Below are positions 15,765 through 24,254 of a stretch of 42,960 nt of DNA, piece by piece. Position 1 is the first letter of the stretch, and the number at the start of each line of letters is the position of its first letter. The position numbers were made by a program, and so were the translations under genes. The notes below the pieces were generated by a model. It was not told where the DNA came from, did not search any database, and saw only the letters and a program-made list of their open reading frames with translations. Origin of the DNA: Methylaequor sp002691245 (GTDB lineage: Bacteria; Pseudomonadota; Alphaproteobacteria; Methylaequorales; Methylaequoraceae); assembly GCA_002691245.1 (NCBI GenBank), contig NZHH01000047.1, positions 1-42,960 of the forward strand, in the 5' to 3' direction.

Positions 15765-16599
15765 AACACTATCCGTTATCGGCAACCCAATAAAACATTC
15801 GAAATCACCACTAATTCACAATTATTGGTTAAAAAAATACAATATTAAAGCACTTTATACCAAAATTGAGGCAAGAAAAACTGAGTTATCAAGCTACATA
15901 AAGATGGTTAAAGATAAAGAGTTAAAAGGACTTAATGTGACACTACCTTTCAAGAAAGATTTCTTTAATTTAGTTGATGAAGTTGATGAAGCAGCTAAAA
16001 GTAGCTTAGCTATCAACACAATATTTGAAAAAAATGGCAAGATTATCGGAACTAATACAGATGGCATAGGCTTTGTATCATCATTGCATAGGGATGTGGA
16101 CTTTGAGTTAAAATATGGTCTTAATCTTTTTTGTTTTGGGGCAGGAGGAGCAACTTACGGGATAGTATCTGAATTATTAAAATACAAACCATTATCCATT
16201 GAAATTTCAAACAGAACATTATCCAAAGCTACAATCTTGGTCAATCATTTTTCAAGACGAAAAGATAATAATACTATATTTAAGGTTCTTCCTTGGGGAG
16301 AAAGTCCAAAGGAGCATATAGATATAGTTGTAAATACCAGTACATGTGGAATGAAAGAAAATGACAAATTTCCTACTAACTTAGAAAAATTGTCGAAGAA
16401 AGCATTGGTATACGATATAATTTACAACCCTAAGGTGACGTCATTGATGAAGGTTGCCCGAAAAAATAATCTGTTAGCTATTAATGGAATATACATGCTA
16501 GTAAGACAAGCAGCGGAATCTTTCAAACGATGGTTTGAGATAGATTTGAGTGATGAAGATATAAATGATGTTATAAAATTATTGGGTCATGATGCTTAA
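15757..16599 (+). CDS. aroE: shikimate dehydrogenase AroE
   Basis: A 280-residue NADP-dependent enzyme that reduces 3-dehydroshikimate in aromatic amino acid synthesis. The N-terminal SVIGNPIKHSKSPLIHNYW binds substrate, NVTLPFKKDF carries the catalytic lysine at about 68, and INTIFEKNGKIIGTNTDGIGF carries the partner Asp. The nucleotide loop is FGAGGATYGI and NRTLSKA follows. It overlaps maf by eight bases and coaE by eleven, in the conserved maf-aroE-coaE order. Confidence 0.96.
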   Translation: MNETLSVIGNPIKHSKSPLIHNYWLKKYNIKALYTKIEARKTELSSYIKMVKDKELKGLNVTLPFKKDFFNLVDEVDEAAKSSLAINTIFEKNGKIIGTNTDGIGFVSSLHRDVDFELKYGLNLFCFGAGGATYGIVSELLKYKPLSIEISNRTLSKATILVNHFSRRKDNNTIFKVLPWGESPKEHIDIVVNTSTCGMKENDKFPTNLEKLSKKALVYDIIYNPKVTSLMKVARKNNLLAINGIYMLVRQAAESFKRWFEIDLSDEDINDVIKLLGHDA

Positions 16600-17185
16600 G
16601 ATAGCAATAACTGGAAGAATTGCTACTGGCAAAACAGCAGTATCAAAAATTTTAGTAGACTTAGGTTATAAAGTTTTTGAATCAGACAAAGAAGTCAAAA
16701 AAATTTATAAAGACACCATAGTTGTTGAAGCGATTAGAAAAATATTTAGTAATAAGATTCCAAATCTTATTGAACAGAATAAAATTAACATGAATAATCT
16801 AGGAAATTACGTTTTCTCTAAAAAAAGTCAGCTTAAAAAGTTAGAAGAAATAATTCATCCTTATATTTGGGAAAAAAAATCCTTCTTTTTACTGATGCAT
16901 CCTAAAGAAAAAGTTTTGTTTTTTGACATTCCATTGCTCTTTGAAAAAAAGTTGCAAAATGAATATGATTATATCTTTTATACAAAAGTTGATTTGCAGA
17001 CTCAGAAAAAAAGAGCTTTGCAAAGAGATAAAATGAACATGAGAAAGCTTGAACAAATTTTGACAAACCAAACTTCATTACCGAATAATATAAATTCTTT
17101 GAAATTACTGGAACTGGACACAAGCTTGGAAAAGAATCAAACAAAGAGACTAATTAAGTCTTTTTTACAAGAAAGAGGTTTATAA
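16589..17185 (+). CDS. coaE: dephospho-CoA kinase CoaE
   Basis: A 198-residue P-loop kinase for the last step of coenzyme A synthesis. The P-loop GRIATGKTAVSK is at about 9-20, followed by the family segment LGYKVFESDKEVKKIY. HPYIWEKK, VLFFDIPLLFEK (Walker B-like) and QKKRALQRDKMN (lid) also match. Two adjacent ATG codons (16589 and 16592) can serve as start. The 3' end overlaps the convergent holA by 32 bases. In the classical cluster dnaQ follows coaE; it does not here. Confidence 0.95.
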   Translation: MMLKIAITGRIATGKTAVSKILVDLGYKVFESDKEVKKIYKDTIVVEAIRKIFSNKIPNLIEQNKINMNNLGNYVFSKKSQLKKLEEIIHPYIWEKKSFFLLMHPKEKVLFFDIPLLFEKKLQNEYDYIFYTKVDLQTQKKRALQRDKMNMRKLEQILTNQTSLPNNINSLKLLELDTSLEKNQTKRLIKSFLQERGL

Positions 17186-18173
17186 GTGAAATTAATAAAA
17201 AATAATTACTTGATAAGCGCCCTGACAAGACGGACATTCGGCAAAGATAAAGCTTTTTGATGAAAATGTAAATCTGATCTTCGCTAAACTTTTGTAATTG
17301 TAGATAAAAGGAATCTAAATATTTAAAAAAAACTTTGGGCCTTAGCATAGCAACCGCATCCTGCATTGTCTTTCCCTCCCTAATATTTTGTTTGACTGTT
17401 AAAAGTTTAAAGAAGTGGTCTATCAATAAAGTCATTAGTTTCATATTATTTTTTCCGAAATCAGTGACAGTATTATATTCTTTTGAAAAAGACTTAATTT
17501 CCCCTAAACAAAGATTATTAATAAATTTTGTTAAGTCGACATTGGTAGACTCTGATAAATAAGAAAACATAGCATCATTGAAGTTGTTTGCTTTACTACT
17601 TTTCAGAATAATTACCAACTTTTCAATTTCGTTTATGATTGTTGTTCTTTCATTTGGAACTAAAGCAGAAATATTTTGAACTTGCACTTGAGAAATGTGA
17701 ATACCTTCGTTTTCAAAATAACTCGAAATCAATTGGTTTTTTTCGAAATTCGTTTCTTCATAACAAGGGACTATGATATGATCACTCGATTTTTCGAAAA
17801 ACACTCTTATAGGTGATTTAGGGGAAAGTTGCTCAGATTTTAATAATATAATACAGTTTTTACTTGCAGAATTTAAAAAGGAAATAATTTCTTTATTATT
17901 TTTCTCACTAGTTAAAGAGACAATGTAAACTTTTGGAATACCAAAAAGGTTAGGCTCAATTGCTTCATGCGATATTTTTAAAAAATCACTTTTTTTCAAT
18001 TCCTCTGTGTAGATGTGTATAATTTCAAAATCGCCTGTTTCTTTTTTTTTGGAAGTAAGAACATAATTCAAAGCGTAATCTACCTTGCCAAAATTCTGAC
18101 CATAAAAAAGGAAACAATTATTTTTGAAATATTGATTTATACTATCAGTGAAAACACCAAATTTTATGATCAT
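17154..18173 (-). CDS. holA: DNA polymerase III subunit delta HolA
   Basis: A 339-residue clamp-loader subunit that opens the sliding clamp. It is recognised from the family pattern rather than strong motifs. The N-terminal FLFYGQNFGKVDYALN is a P-loop remnant without a working GKT. IYTEELKKSDFLKISHEA and LFGIPKVYIVSL follow in the AAA+ part, with KLMTLLIDHFFKLLTVKQ and MLRPKVFFKYLDSF in the C-terminal collar domain. Its position after leuS and lptE, with four-base overlaps, is the standard leuS-lptE-holA order of alphaproteobacteria. Confidence 0.9.
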   Translation of the reverse strand: MIIKFGVFTDSINQYFKNNCFLFYGQNFGKVDYALNYVLTSKKKETGDFEIIHIYTEELKKSDFLKISHEAIEPNLFGIPKVYIVSLTSEKNNKEIISFLNSASKNCIILLKSEQLSPKSPIRVFFEKSSDHIIVPCYEETNFEKNQLISSYFENEGIHISQVQVQNISALVPNERTTIINEIEKLVIILKSSKANNFNDAMFSYLSESTNVDLTKFINNLCLGEIKSFSKEYNTVTDFGKNNMKLMTLLIDHFFKLLTVKQNIREGKTMQDAVAMLRPKVFFKYLDSFYLQLQKFSEDQIYIFIKKLYLCRMSVLSGRLSSNYFLLISLINLFLVKKT

Positions 18174-18667
18174 GGATAAAAACGTCTTTCAATGGAGTCT
18201 GCAAGAATTAGACTTGATAGATCATCTGATAAGGATTTAATAAGTTTGCTAGTTGCATCCTCCAACGAGATAAGATTTGCATAATTATTGGTTGTATAAT
18301 TAAAGCTAGAATTACCATTCAAATTTCCCGATAACAATTCACCTTTCCGATCATAAAATGAATAATTTACTGATATCTGAAGTAACCTACCATATGAATT
18401 TAAATCTTTATTTACTCCAATGCTAGAAACAGATCTATTTATAGAAACTATAAGCTTTAAACTTGAGTTTTTTGAGTTTTTTCTATTCAATTTCTGATTG
18501 AGTAAAACTTTCATCATTGACAAACTATTTTCGTAGTTTTCCTTTGATTTAATTATTATTTTTATTTTATTAGGGTGAAAATCGTTTGTTTGTTTGTAAA
18601 GTGGTTTAAAAGCACAGGAACTAGACAAAATTAAAAGTATAGAATAAAGAGTATATTTATTGATCAT
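18170..18667 (-). CDS. lptE: LPS-assembly lipoprotein LptE
   Basis: A 165-residue outer-membrane lipoprotein, the plug of the LptD translocon that places lipopolysaccharide on the cell surface. The signal peptide runs to a lipobox ending SSSC at about residue 18, followed by AFKPLY, a typical LptE start. The rest is beta-rich (LKLIVSINRSVSSIG, RLLQISVNYSFYD) and ends in a helix (LIKSLSDDLSSLILADSIERR). Sequence conservation in the family is low, so the call leans on lipobox, size and position between leuS and holA. Confidence 0.88.
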   Translation of the reverse strand: MINKYTLYSILLILSSSCAFKPLYKQTNDFHPNKIKIIIKSKENYENSLSMMKVLLNQKLNRKNSKNSSLKLIVSINRSVSSIGVNKDLNSYGRLLQISVNYSFYDRKGELLSGNLNGNSSFNYTTNNYANLISLEDATSKLIKSLSDDLSSLILADSIERRFYP

Positions 18668-21189
18668 ATTACAAAGTTAATAATTTTGTTTGGAATAAAG
18701 ATTACTTTTTTAATTTGTTCCTCATTTATAGCATAATTTTGCTCATTCTTTTTAATGATTTTTATCAAATCTTCTTTACTGGTATCTATAGAAACTTTTA
18801 ATACATCTCTTTTTTTCCCATTTATTTGCATTACAATTGAAACTACTTCTTTTTTAACTTGGTATGAGGAAGCCACTGGCCACCCCAGATCTTCAATCAT
18901 TCCTTTGTATCCTGATAAAAAAGCAAGCTCTTGAGAAAAATGTGGAATTATGATGTAAATTAGTCTTAAATAAATTGACCAAGAATAATTTGAAAGTTTG
19001 TCATCAACATTAGATTTAATTAGTAAATTTGATAATTGTCTAACTTTTGCTACGGCAGTATTGAACCTATAATTTTGTATATCAAGCGTAAACCCCTCAA
19101 TTGTTTTATTTGTATAATCGAATATTTCTTTTTCAGTATGGTCGAGGCTGTCTCTTTCTATTAATTTATTAGAAAATAAAAAATTTTTAGTTAAAATATT
19201 AAAGATCTTATCTAAATATTTATGGGTAGCCTTTATACCTTCAATTGACCATTCAAGATCTCTTTCTGGAGGCGAATCAGAAATCATAAAAAGTCTTGCT
19301 GTATCCGCACCATATTTTGTTATTATAGAATCTGGATCCACAACATTTTTCTTAGACTTACTCATTTTTTCTGATCTACCTTTCTTAACTTCCATTTCTT
19401 TTTCGTCAATTGTTGCCCAAAATTTATTATTTCGCATTTTTACTTTTTCAGGTTCAACCCACTTATTATCTGAAGTTTTAAATGTTTCATGGCAAACCAT
19501 GCCTTGTGTAATAAGTTTTGAAAAAGGTTCTTTAGGTATTTTGTAGCCACAACATTCAAGTGCTCTAGAAAAAAATCTAGAATACAGTAAATGAAGTATT
19601 GCATGCTCAACTCCGCCTATATAGTGATCTACAGGCATCCAATAGTTCACCTTTTCATCACAGAATGGTAAATTTTCGGATTCTGGAGAACAAAATCTTA
19701 GATAGTACCAAGAAGAATCGAAAAAGGTATCTAATGTGTCAGTTTCACGAACAGCCTTCATTCCTGTATCCGTGCATTTCGTCAGCTTCCAATCTTTTAA
19801 ATTATTAAGTGAATTATTTGGAGAAGAGAAATCAAAATTCTCTGGAAGCACTACTGGTAATTCCTTCCTGTTTACAGGAAGAACTTTACCATCTTCTCTG
19901 TAAATAATAGGAATTGGACATCCCCAAAATCTCTGTCGTGATACCCCCCAATCTTTCAATTTATACTTTATTGAAATTTTGCCAATTTTTGCATCATTAA
20001 TTTTATTAATTATAACTTCTTTTGCTCTTTCCAATTTCAAGCCATTAATAAATTCGGAATTAATCATTTCATCCGATGAACTAGTTTGACAATATGGAAG
20101 ATCTTTACTTTTTCCTTTAATAATAGATTTAATTTCAAGATTATATTTTTTGGCAAAATCATAATCTCTTTCGTCGTGAGCAGGACATCCAAATACGGCT
20201 CCATTGCCATAATTAATTAAAACATAGTCAGAGAAATAAACAGGAAGTTTAACATTTTTAAAAAATGGATGCTCAGCAAACAAGCCGCTATTAAAACCAA
20301 ATTTATTATTTTCATTTTTTCTACTTTCCTGAACTTTAAGACACTTTTCTCTAAAAGATACGAAATTATCGTCTTGCAGGAAATTCTCTGATAAAGGGTG
20401 TTCAACAGAAAGAGCGATGAAACTTGCGCCAAAAATTGTCTCTGGTCTTGTAGTAAAAACTTCCAATGAAGTTTCAGAGTCTGTTAATTTAAATTTAATT
20501 TCTGCTCCCCGAGAAATACCAATCCAGTTGCTTTGCATTAATTTTACTTTATCAGGCCAATCTTTTAAATTTTGTAAGTCCTTTAAAAGTTCATCTGCAA
20601 ATCTTGATATATTTAAATACCATTGTGATAATTTTTTTTTTTCAACGGCAGCCCCGGATCTCCAGCCCTTTCCATCTATTACTTGTTCGTTAGCTAAAAC
20701 TGTTTTGTCAATAGGGTCCCAGTTGACAAAGCTATCCTTTTTATATATCAAACCATTGTTGAAAAAATCAATAAAAAGCTTTTGTTGATGTTTATAATAA
20801 CTTTTATCGCAAGTTGAAATTTCTCTATCCCAATCGATGGATAACCCAATTCTTTTTAATTGAATCTTCATAGTTTCAATATTTTTTTCAGTCCATTCTT
20901 TTGGATTTATTTTATTTTCAATAGCTGCATTCTCTGCAGGCATTCCAAAACTATCCCATCCCATTGGGTGAAGTACATTAAAATTTCTAAGTTTGTAAAA
21001 TCTTGCCGTAACGTCGCCAATTGTATAATTACGCAAATGCCCCATATGAATTTTTCCTGATGGATATGGAAACATTTCAAGTATATAAATTTTTTTTTTA
21101 TTTTTATTTTCTCTGGCTTTGTATACTTTATTATCACTCCAAATTTTTTGCCATTTATCTTCTATTTTCAAAAAATTATAATTACTCAT
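18664..21189 (-). CDS. leuS: leucyl-tRNA synthetase LeuS
   Basis: An 841-residue class I aminoacyl-tRNA synthetase. The HIGH motif appears as HMGH within MFPYPSGKIHMGHLRNY at about 39-55, and the KMSKS loop as EKMSKSKKNVVDPD near 610. The editing domain is present, with TTRPETIFGASF and a GCPAHDERD loop. The C-terminal anticodon-binding and short terminal domains are complete, ending in a FIPNKIINFVI strand. Length is normal. It overlaps the thiE-like gene by eight bases upstream and lptE by four bases downstream. Confidence 0.98.
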   Translation of the reverse strand: MSNYNFLKIEDKWQKIWSDNKVYKARENKNKKKIYILEMFPYPSGKIHMGHLRNYTIGDVTARFYKLRNFNVLHPMGWDSFGMPAENAAIENKINPKEWTEKNIETMKIQLKRIGLSIDWDREISTCDKSYYKHQQKLFIDFFNNGLIYKKDSFVNWDPIDKTVLANEQVIDGKGWRSGAAVEKKKLSQWYLNISRFADELLKDLQNLKDWPDKVKLMQSNWIGISRGAEIKFKLTDSETSLEVFTTRPETIFGASFIALSVEHPLSENFLQDDNFVSFREKCLKVQESRKNENNKFGFNSGLFAEHPFFKNVKLPVYFSDYVLINYGNGAVFGCPAHDERDYDFAKKYNLEIKSIIKGKSKDLPYCQTSSSDEMINSEFINGLKLERAKEVIINKINDAKIGKISIKYKLKDWGVSRQRFWGCPIPIIYREDGKVLPVNRKELPVVLPENFDFSSPNNSLNNLKDWKLTKCTDTGMKAVRETDTLDTFFDSSWYYLRFCSPESENLPFCDEKVNYWMPVDHYIGGVEHAILHLLYSRFFSRALECCGYKIPKEPFSKLITQGMVCHETFKTSDNKWVEPEKVKMRNNKFWATIDEKEMEVKKGRSEKMSKSKKNVVDPDSIITKYGADTARLFMISDSPPERDLEWSIEGIKATHKYLDKIFNILTKNFLFSNKLIERDSLDHTEKEIFDYTNKTIEGFTLDIQNYRFNTAVAKVRQLSNLLIKSNVDDKLSNYSWSIYLRLIYIIIPHFSQELAFLSGYKGMIEDLGWPVASSYQVKKEVVSIVMQINGKKRDVLKVSIDTSKEDLIKIIKKNEQNYAINEEQIKKVIFIPNKIINFVI

Positions 21190-21775
21190 CGCTCTTCCTG
21201 AAATTACTTATACCACCAAAACCATGCAGATTATCATTCTTTATAAACGAAAAATTTCTTTCGTTAACACCACCTAATGCAAAAACTATTTGTTCTTTAA
21301 AAAAAAAACATAGAGAGATAAAGGAGTAACGAGATAAGGGTTTTTTATTTGGAAAAGAAAAAGTTTGAAAAACAGGAGATATAAAAACCATATCTATAAT
21401 TTTTTTTGCCCTGTAGGCTTCTTTCATATTGTGAATTTTAGAAATGATAAAAAATCTATTTTTCAATTTGGAGACCCATAAATTATTTTTCTCTTTGTGA
21501 GAATTTAAATCAACAAGAATTCCAAATGCCCTGAAATTACTTGCCCAAAAAATAGAATATGGAACAATAAATTTTATTCTTTTTTTTTTACACCATGATA
21601 TATATGGTTTGAGCGCATTGTAAAAGTCATGGCTATTATTTGTGTCACAAAAAAAAACAACGCCCACCTTTTTGGTTATTTTATAAAAATAATTTGTGTT
21701 AGAAGTTTTTTTTGGGTTAAAAAACAGCCATTGCTTTGGAAAAGAAGTAATATTAAGTTTATTTCTTGAATACAT
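21182..21775 (-). CDS. diverged thiamine-phosphate-synthase/TenI-like protein
   Basis: A 197-residue protein. The C-terminal third has the TenI/ThiE barrel signature: VFISPVFQTFSFPNKKPLSRY, then IVFALGGVNERNFSFI and LHGFGGISNF. The N-terminal half is poorly conserved and I cannot see the pyrophosphate and Mg ligands of true ThiE, so activity in thiamine synthesis is doubtful. Alphaproteobacteria often have such a second, degenerate TenI-like gene beside yggS and leuS. Its ATG lies four bases from the divergent yggS ATG. It is the first gene of the leuS operon. Confidence 0.75.
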   Translation of the reverse strand: MYSRNKLNITSFPKQWLFFNPKKTSNTNYFYKITKKVGVVFFCDTNNSHDFYNALKPYISWCKKKRIKFIVPYSIFWASNFRAFGILVDLNSHKEKNNLWVSKLKNRFFIISKIHNMKEAYRAKKIIDMVFISPVFQTFSFPNKKPLSRYSFISLCFFFKEQIVFALGGVNERNFSFIKNDNLHGFGGISNFRKSDE

Positions 21776-21782
21776 AATTATG
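21773..21782. repeat. palindrome joining two divergent start codons
   Basis: CATAATTATG is a perfect 10-bp palindrome. Its outer bases are the start codons of the thiE-like gene (minus strand) and of yggS (plus strand). No room remains for a leader or Shine-Dalgarno sequence outside the opposite gene's coding region. Confidence 0.85.
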
Positions 21783-22457
21783 AATAAGATAGTAACAAAT
21801 TATAAAAAGATTTTAAGTGAAATTGATCATTACAGAAATAAATTTGAACTTCCTACCGATCAACCAAATTTAATAGCTGTTTCTAAGACATTTGCAAAAG
21901 ATAAGATTCAGATTCTTATTGATGAAGGACATTTAATTTTCGGGGAAAATAAAGTACAAGAAGCTAATTTAAAATGGAGTCAACTTAGAAACGAGAATAA
22001 ACAAAAAAAAATAGAACTTCATTTAATTGGACCACTTCAATCAAATAAAGTTAATCTCGCGATGGAAACGTTTGATGTTATCCAGACACTTGATAGAGAA
22101 AAAATTGCTATCAAAATAAAAAATTACATGGAAAAAAAAAGAAACTTAATAAAAAAAAGATTTTTTGTTCAAGTTAACGTTGGTGCTGAGACTCAAAAGA
22201 ATGGAATTGAAATAAGTAAAACGCAGACTTTTGTGGATTGGTGTAAAAATGATCTAAGTTTAAATATAGAAGGATTGATGTGTATTCCACCGTATGGTGA
22301 AGAATCACAAAAATATTTTAAAGAAATTAAGAATTTATGTGAACTATTGAATCTTCCTCAGGCAAGCATGGGCATGTCAAATGATTATGGTGACGCAATC
22401 AAGAATAAAGCAACCTATATTAGGATTGGAACAGGAATTTTTGGGTCTAGAGCTTAG
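21780..22457 (+). CDS. YggS/PLPBP family pyridoxal-phosphate homeostasis protein
   Basis: A 225-residue fold-type III PLP-binding protein involved in vitamin B6 and amino acid balance; it has no known catalytic activity. The PLP lysine is in LIAVSKTFAKD at about 42. The family marks FGENKVQEANLKW, ELHLIGPLQSNKVNLA, QVNVGAETQKNGIE, LSLNIEGLMCIPP, MGMSNDYGDAI and RIGTGIFG are all visible. ATG 21780 is chosen; an in-frame ATG at 21696 would overlap the divergent gene and add non-family residues. Its stop overlaps the stop of the convergent transpeptidase gene by four bases. Confidence 0.95.
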   Translation: MNKIVTNYKKILSEIDHYRNKFELPTDQPNLIAVSKTFAKDKIQILIDEGHLIFGENKVQEANLKWSQLRNENKQKKIELHLIGPLQSNKVNLAMETFDVIQTLDREKIAIKIKNYMEKKRNLIKKRFFVQVNVGAETQKNGIEISKTQTFVDWCKNDLSLNIEGLMCIPPYGEESQKYFKEIKNLCELLNLPQASMGMSNDYGDAIKNKATYIRIGTGIFGSRA

Positions 22458-22966
22458 AAGATTATAATTTTTGTTGTTGGTTTAATAAACTTAAGTAATT
22501 CAAAGATATATTTTTTTTCGAATGCCAAACAACCTTCTGTAAACCTTGTCTCACGATCACTACAATGAATAAATATAGCACTTCCTTTAAATTTTTTCGT
22601 TGGACGAATATTATAATCTAATGTTATAAAAATATCGTATAATGAGTCTTTTCTGAAAAGCTTTTCGCACCTAAATTTTGTAGATCTCTCTATATAACAA
22701 TTATAAAAGGGAGAACTTGTATCAACACACCACAATGAATTTTTCTTTATTTGTATCTTTGGTAGAGTAGTTTTAATATTGCCAACTTTATCATATCTAT
22801 AGTGTACATTTAATAATTTAAATGTTCCTCGGGGTGTAACTTTGTCTCCTTCCCTTTTTTTGTTTCCAACACTTTTTTCCCCAACAAAACATTCAATTTT
22901 TTTTTCTTGAAAAACAAGATATGCTGAATGCTTACTTTTTGTACTTAAAAGATATAGATTTGACAC
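22454..22966 (-). CDS. L,D-transpeptidase (YkuD) family protein
   Basis: A 170-residue protein from GTG 22966. The open frame extends upstream to 23299, but that part lies antisense to the regulator gene and is not family-like, so the GTG is preferred. Family marks are GEKSVGNKKREGDKVTPRGTF, TSSPFYNCYI, GSAIFIHCSDRETRFTEGC with catalytic Cys, and the closing KPTTKIIIF. The catalytic block has T-E-G-C instead of the usual S-[RH]-G-C, as in the compact COG3786-type subfamily. There is no signal peptide from this start, so its cell location is uncertain; such enzymes cross-link peptidoglycan or attach proteins to it. Confidence 0.8.
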   Translation of the reverse strand: MSNLYLLSTKSKHSAYLVFQEKKIECFVGEKSVGNKKREGDKVTPRGTFKLLNVHYRYDKVGNIKTTLPKIQIKKNSLWCVDTSSPFYNCYIERSTKFRCEKLFRKDSLYDIFITLDYNIRPTKKFKGSAIFIHCSDRETRFTEGCLAFEKKYIFELLKFIKPTTKIIIF

Positions 22967-22976
22967 TTTAAATAAT

Positions 22977-23639
22977 ATGACAAAAATTTCGACGATAACA
23001 ACTTTATTTAAAAGAAATATATTTTCATTGGAGATTAACAATTTGTTAACCAGTGAAGGGTTTAATTTAATAGAGTTGAATGACGTACTTTCACTAAAAA
23101 ATCTAGCCAATAAGGGAGGAATTTTGGTAGTAGGAATTGATTCCGATAATATGTTAGATGAATTTTCTATTACTTTAAAAAAAATTAAAAATACCTGGAA
23201 AGTGTTGTGTATATTAGAAAGAAATATTGTTTGTAAAATTAATGATTTTGATCTCAAAATTTTAACGCAACCGATAATATTTAATGATTTTTTAAACATT
23301 ATATTTTATCTACAAAAAAACTTAAATGATGCAAAAGAGCACTTTAAGCTTGGAGGTTTAAAATATTTTCCCAAGACATCTAAACTTTTTAATCAGGAAA
23401 AAGGGGAAATAAAACTTACTGACTTGGAGAATAAACTTATATTATATTTCATAAAAAACACTCAAGGTTCGACTAAAGAAGAAATTTTAAAAAAAGTTTG
23501 GAAGCACAATGCAAGCCTTGACACCCACACTCTGGAGTCTTTGATTTACAGATTAAGAAGAAAAATTGAGATTGACCCCAACAAGCCTAAAATTTTAATT
23601 CAACTAAACAAAAAATATTTTCTAGACAAATCTCATTAA
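22977..23639 (+). CDS. OmpR-type winged-helix regulator with degenerate receiver
   Basis: A 220-residue protein. The C-terminal part (about 125-220) is a winged-helix effector domain: a TDLENKLILYFIKN start, STKEEILKKVWKH, the recognition-helix segment TLESLIYRLRRKIE and a wing ending in KKYFL. The N-terminal part has receiver-like strand and helix order, but the acidic pocket near the start is missing. The position of the phosphorylated Asp reads VVGIDSDN, and the conserved Lys is replaced (LTQPII). Phosphorylation-independent action is therefore inferred. It lies ten bases from the divergent L,D-transpeptidase start, which it may control. Its stop overlaps the lolA stop by four bases. Confidence 0.82.
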   Translation: MTKISTITTLFKRNIFSLEINNLLTSEGFNLIELNDVLSLKNLANKGGILVVGIDSDNMLDEFSITLKKIKNTWKVLCILERNIVCKINDFDLKILTQPIIFNDFLNIIFYLQKNLNDAKEHFKLGGLKYFPKTSKLFNQEKGEIKLTDLENKLILYFIKNTQGSTKEEILKKVWKHNASLDTHTLESLIYRLRRKIEIDPNKPKILIQLNKKYFLDKSH

Positions 23640-24235
23640 TAAATTTTGTATGGTATTTTTCTAGGATCTGCCAACTTAATATCAAACAAACGATTTGGAA
23701 GCTCTTTATTCAAAAATATATTATTGAAGAAAACTTCAGTTCTTGACTTATCTTTATTATACAATGTCCATTTTTTCATAATTAAAGGCCTTAGTTCAAA
23801 TAAAATTTCCACAACACCTTTGTCCTTGAGCTTTGAATCTCGCAAACTCACTGAAAGCATATTTTCTCCCTCTTTGATTTTGATTATTTGTATCCCCTTG
23901 AGACTTAATTTTTTAAACAGTAACGCACCTGCAGGAATTTCATTGAATTTGTGGAAACTTATGCTTTTAATATTCTTGTTTATTACTGCTAGTCTATTTG
24001 AGTCACAAATTAATAATAATGGGATTTGATCATATTCAATTCTAAATTTACCAGGTCTTGATAAATATAAATCACCTGAAAGGATATCACCGTTATTATT
24101 TATTTGTACAAATTTACTTTTAAGTGAGTTAAAACTTTCTAGATAGTCGAGCACCTTTTCTTTATTTGTATTACTAAAGCTATCGCTATATATAAGTATA
24201 TATAGTAATATAAAGTAAACATATTTAATGAACAT
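23636..24235 (-). CDS. lolA: outer-membrane lipoprotein carrier LolA
   Basis: A 199-residue periplasmic chaperone that ferries lipoproteins from LolCDE to the outer membrane. ATG 24235 gives a clean signal peptide (hydrophobic core YVYFILLYILIY, cleavage near SFS); upstream in-frame starts overlap the divergent gene. Family marks are LESFNSLKSKFVQINNNGDILSGDLYLSRPGKFRIEYD and LLICDSNRLAVIN, followed by an AGALLFKKLSLKG-type segment and the C-terminal KKWTLYNKDKSRTEV. It is convergent with the regulator gene and divergent from the lppC-like gene, with start codons about 20 bases apart. Confidence 0.92.
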   Translation of the reverse strand: MFIKYVYFILLYILIYSDSFSNTNKEKVLDYLESFNSLKSKFVQINNNGDILSGDLYLSRPGKFRIEYDQIPLLLICDSNRLAVINKNIKSISFHKFNEIPAGALLFKKLSLKGIQIIKIKEGENMLSVSLRDSKLKDKGVVEILFELRPLIMKKWTLYNKDKSRTEVFFNNIFLNKELPNRLFDIKLADPRKIPYKIY

Positions 24236-24254
24236 GAGAGTATCATATACGAAC

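Noticed and set aside
22967..23299. Upstream extension of the L,D-transpeptidase frame by 111 codons
   Set aside because: It lies antisense to the regulator gene and shows no family sequence; the GTG at 22966 gives the normal compact protein.
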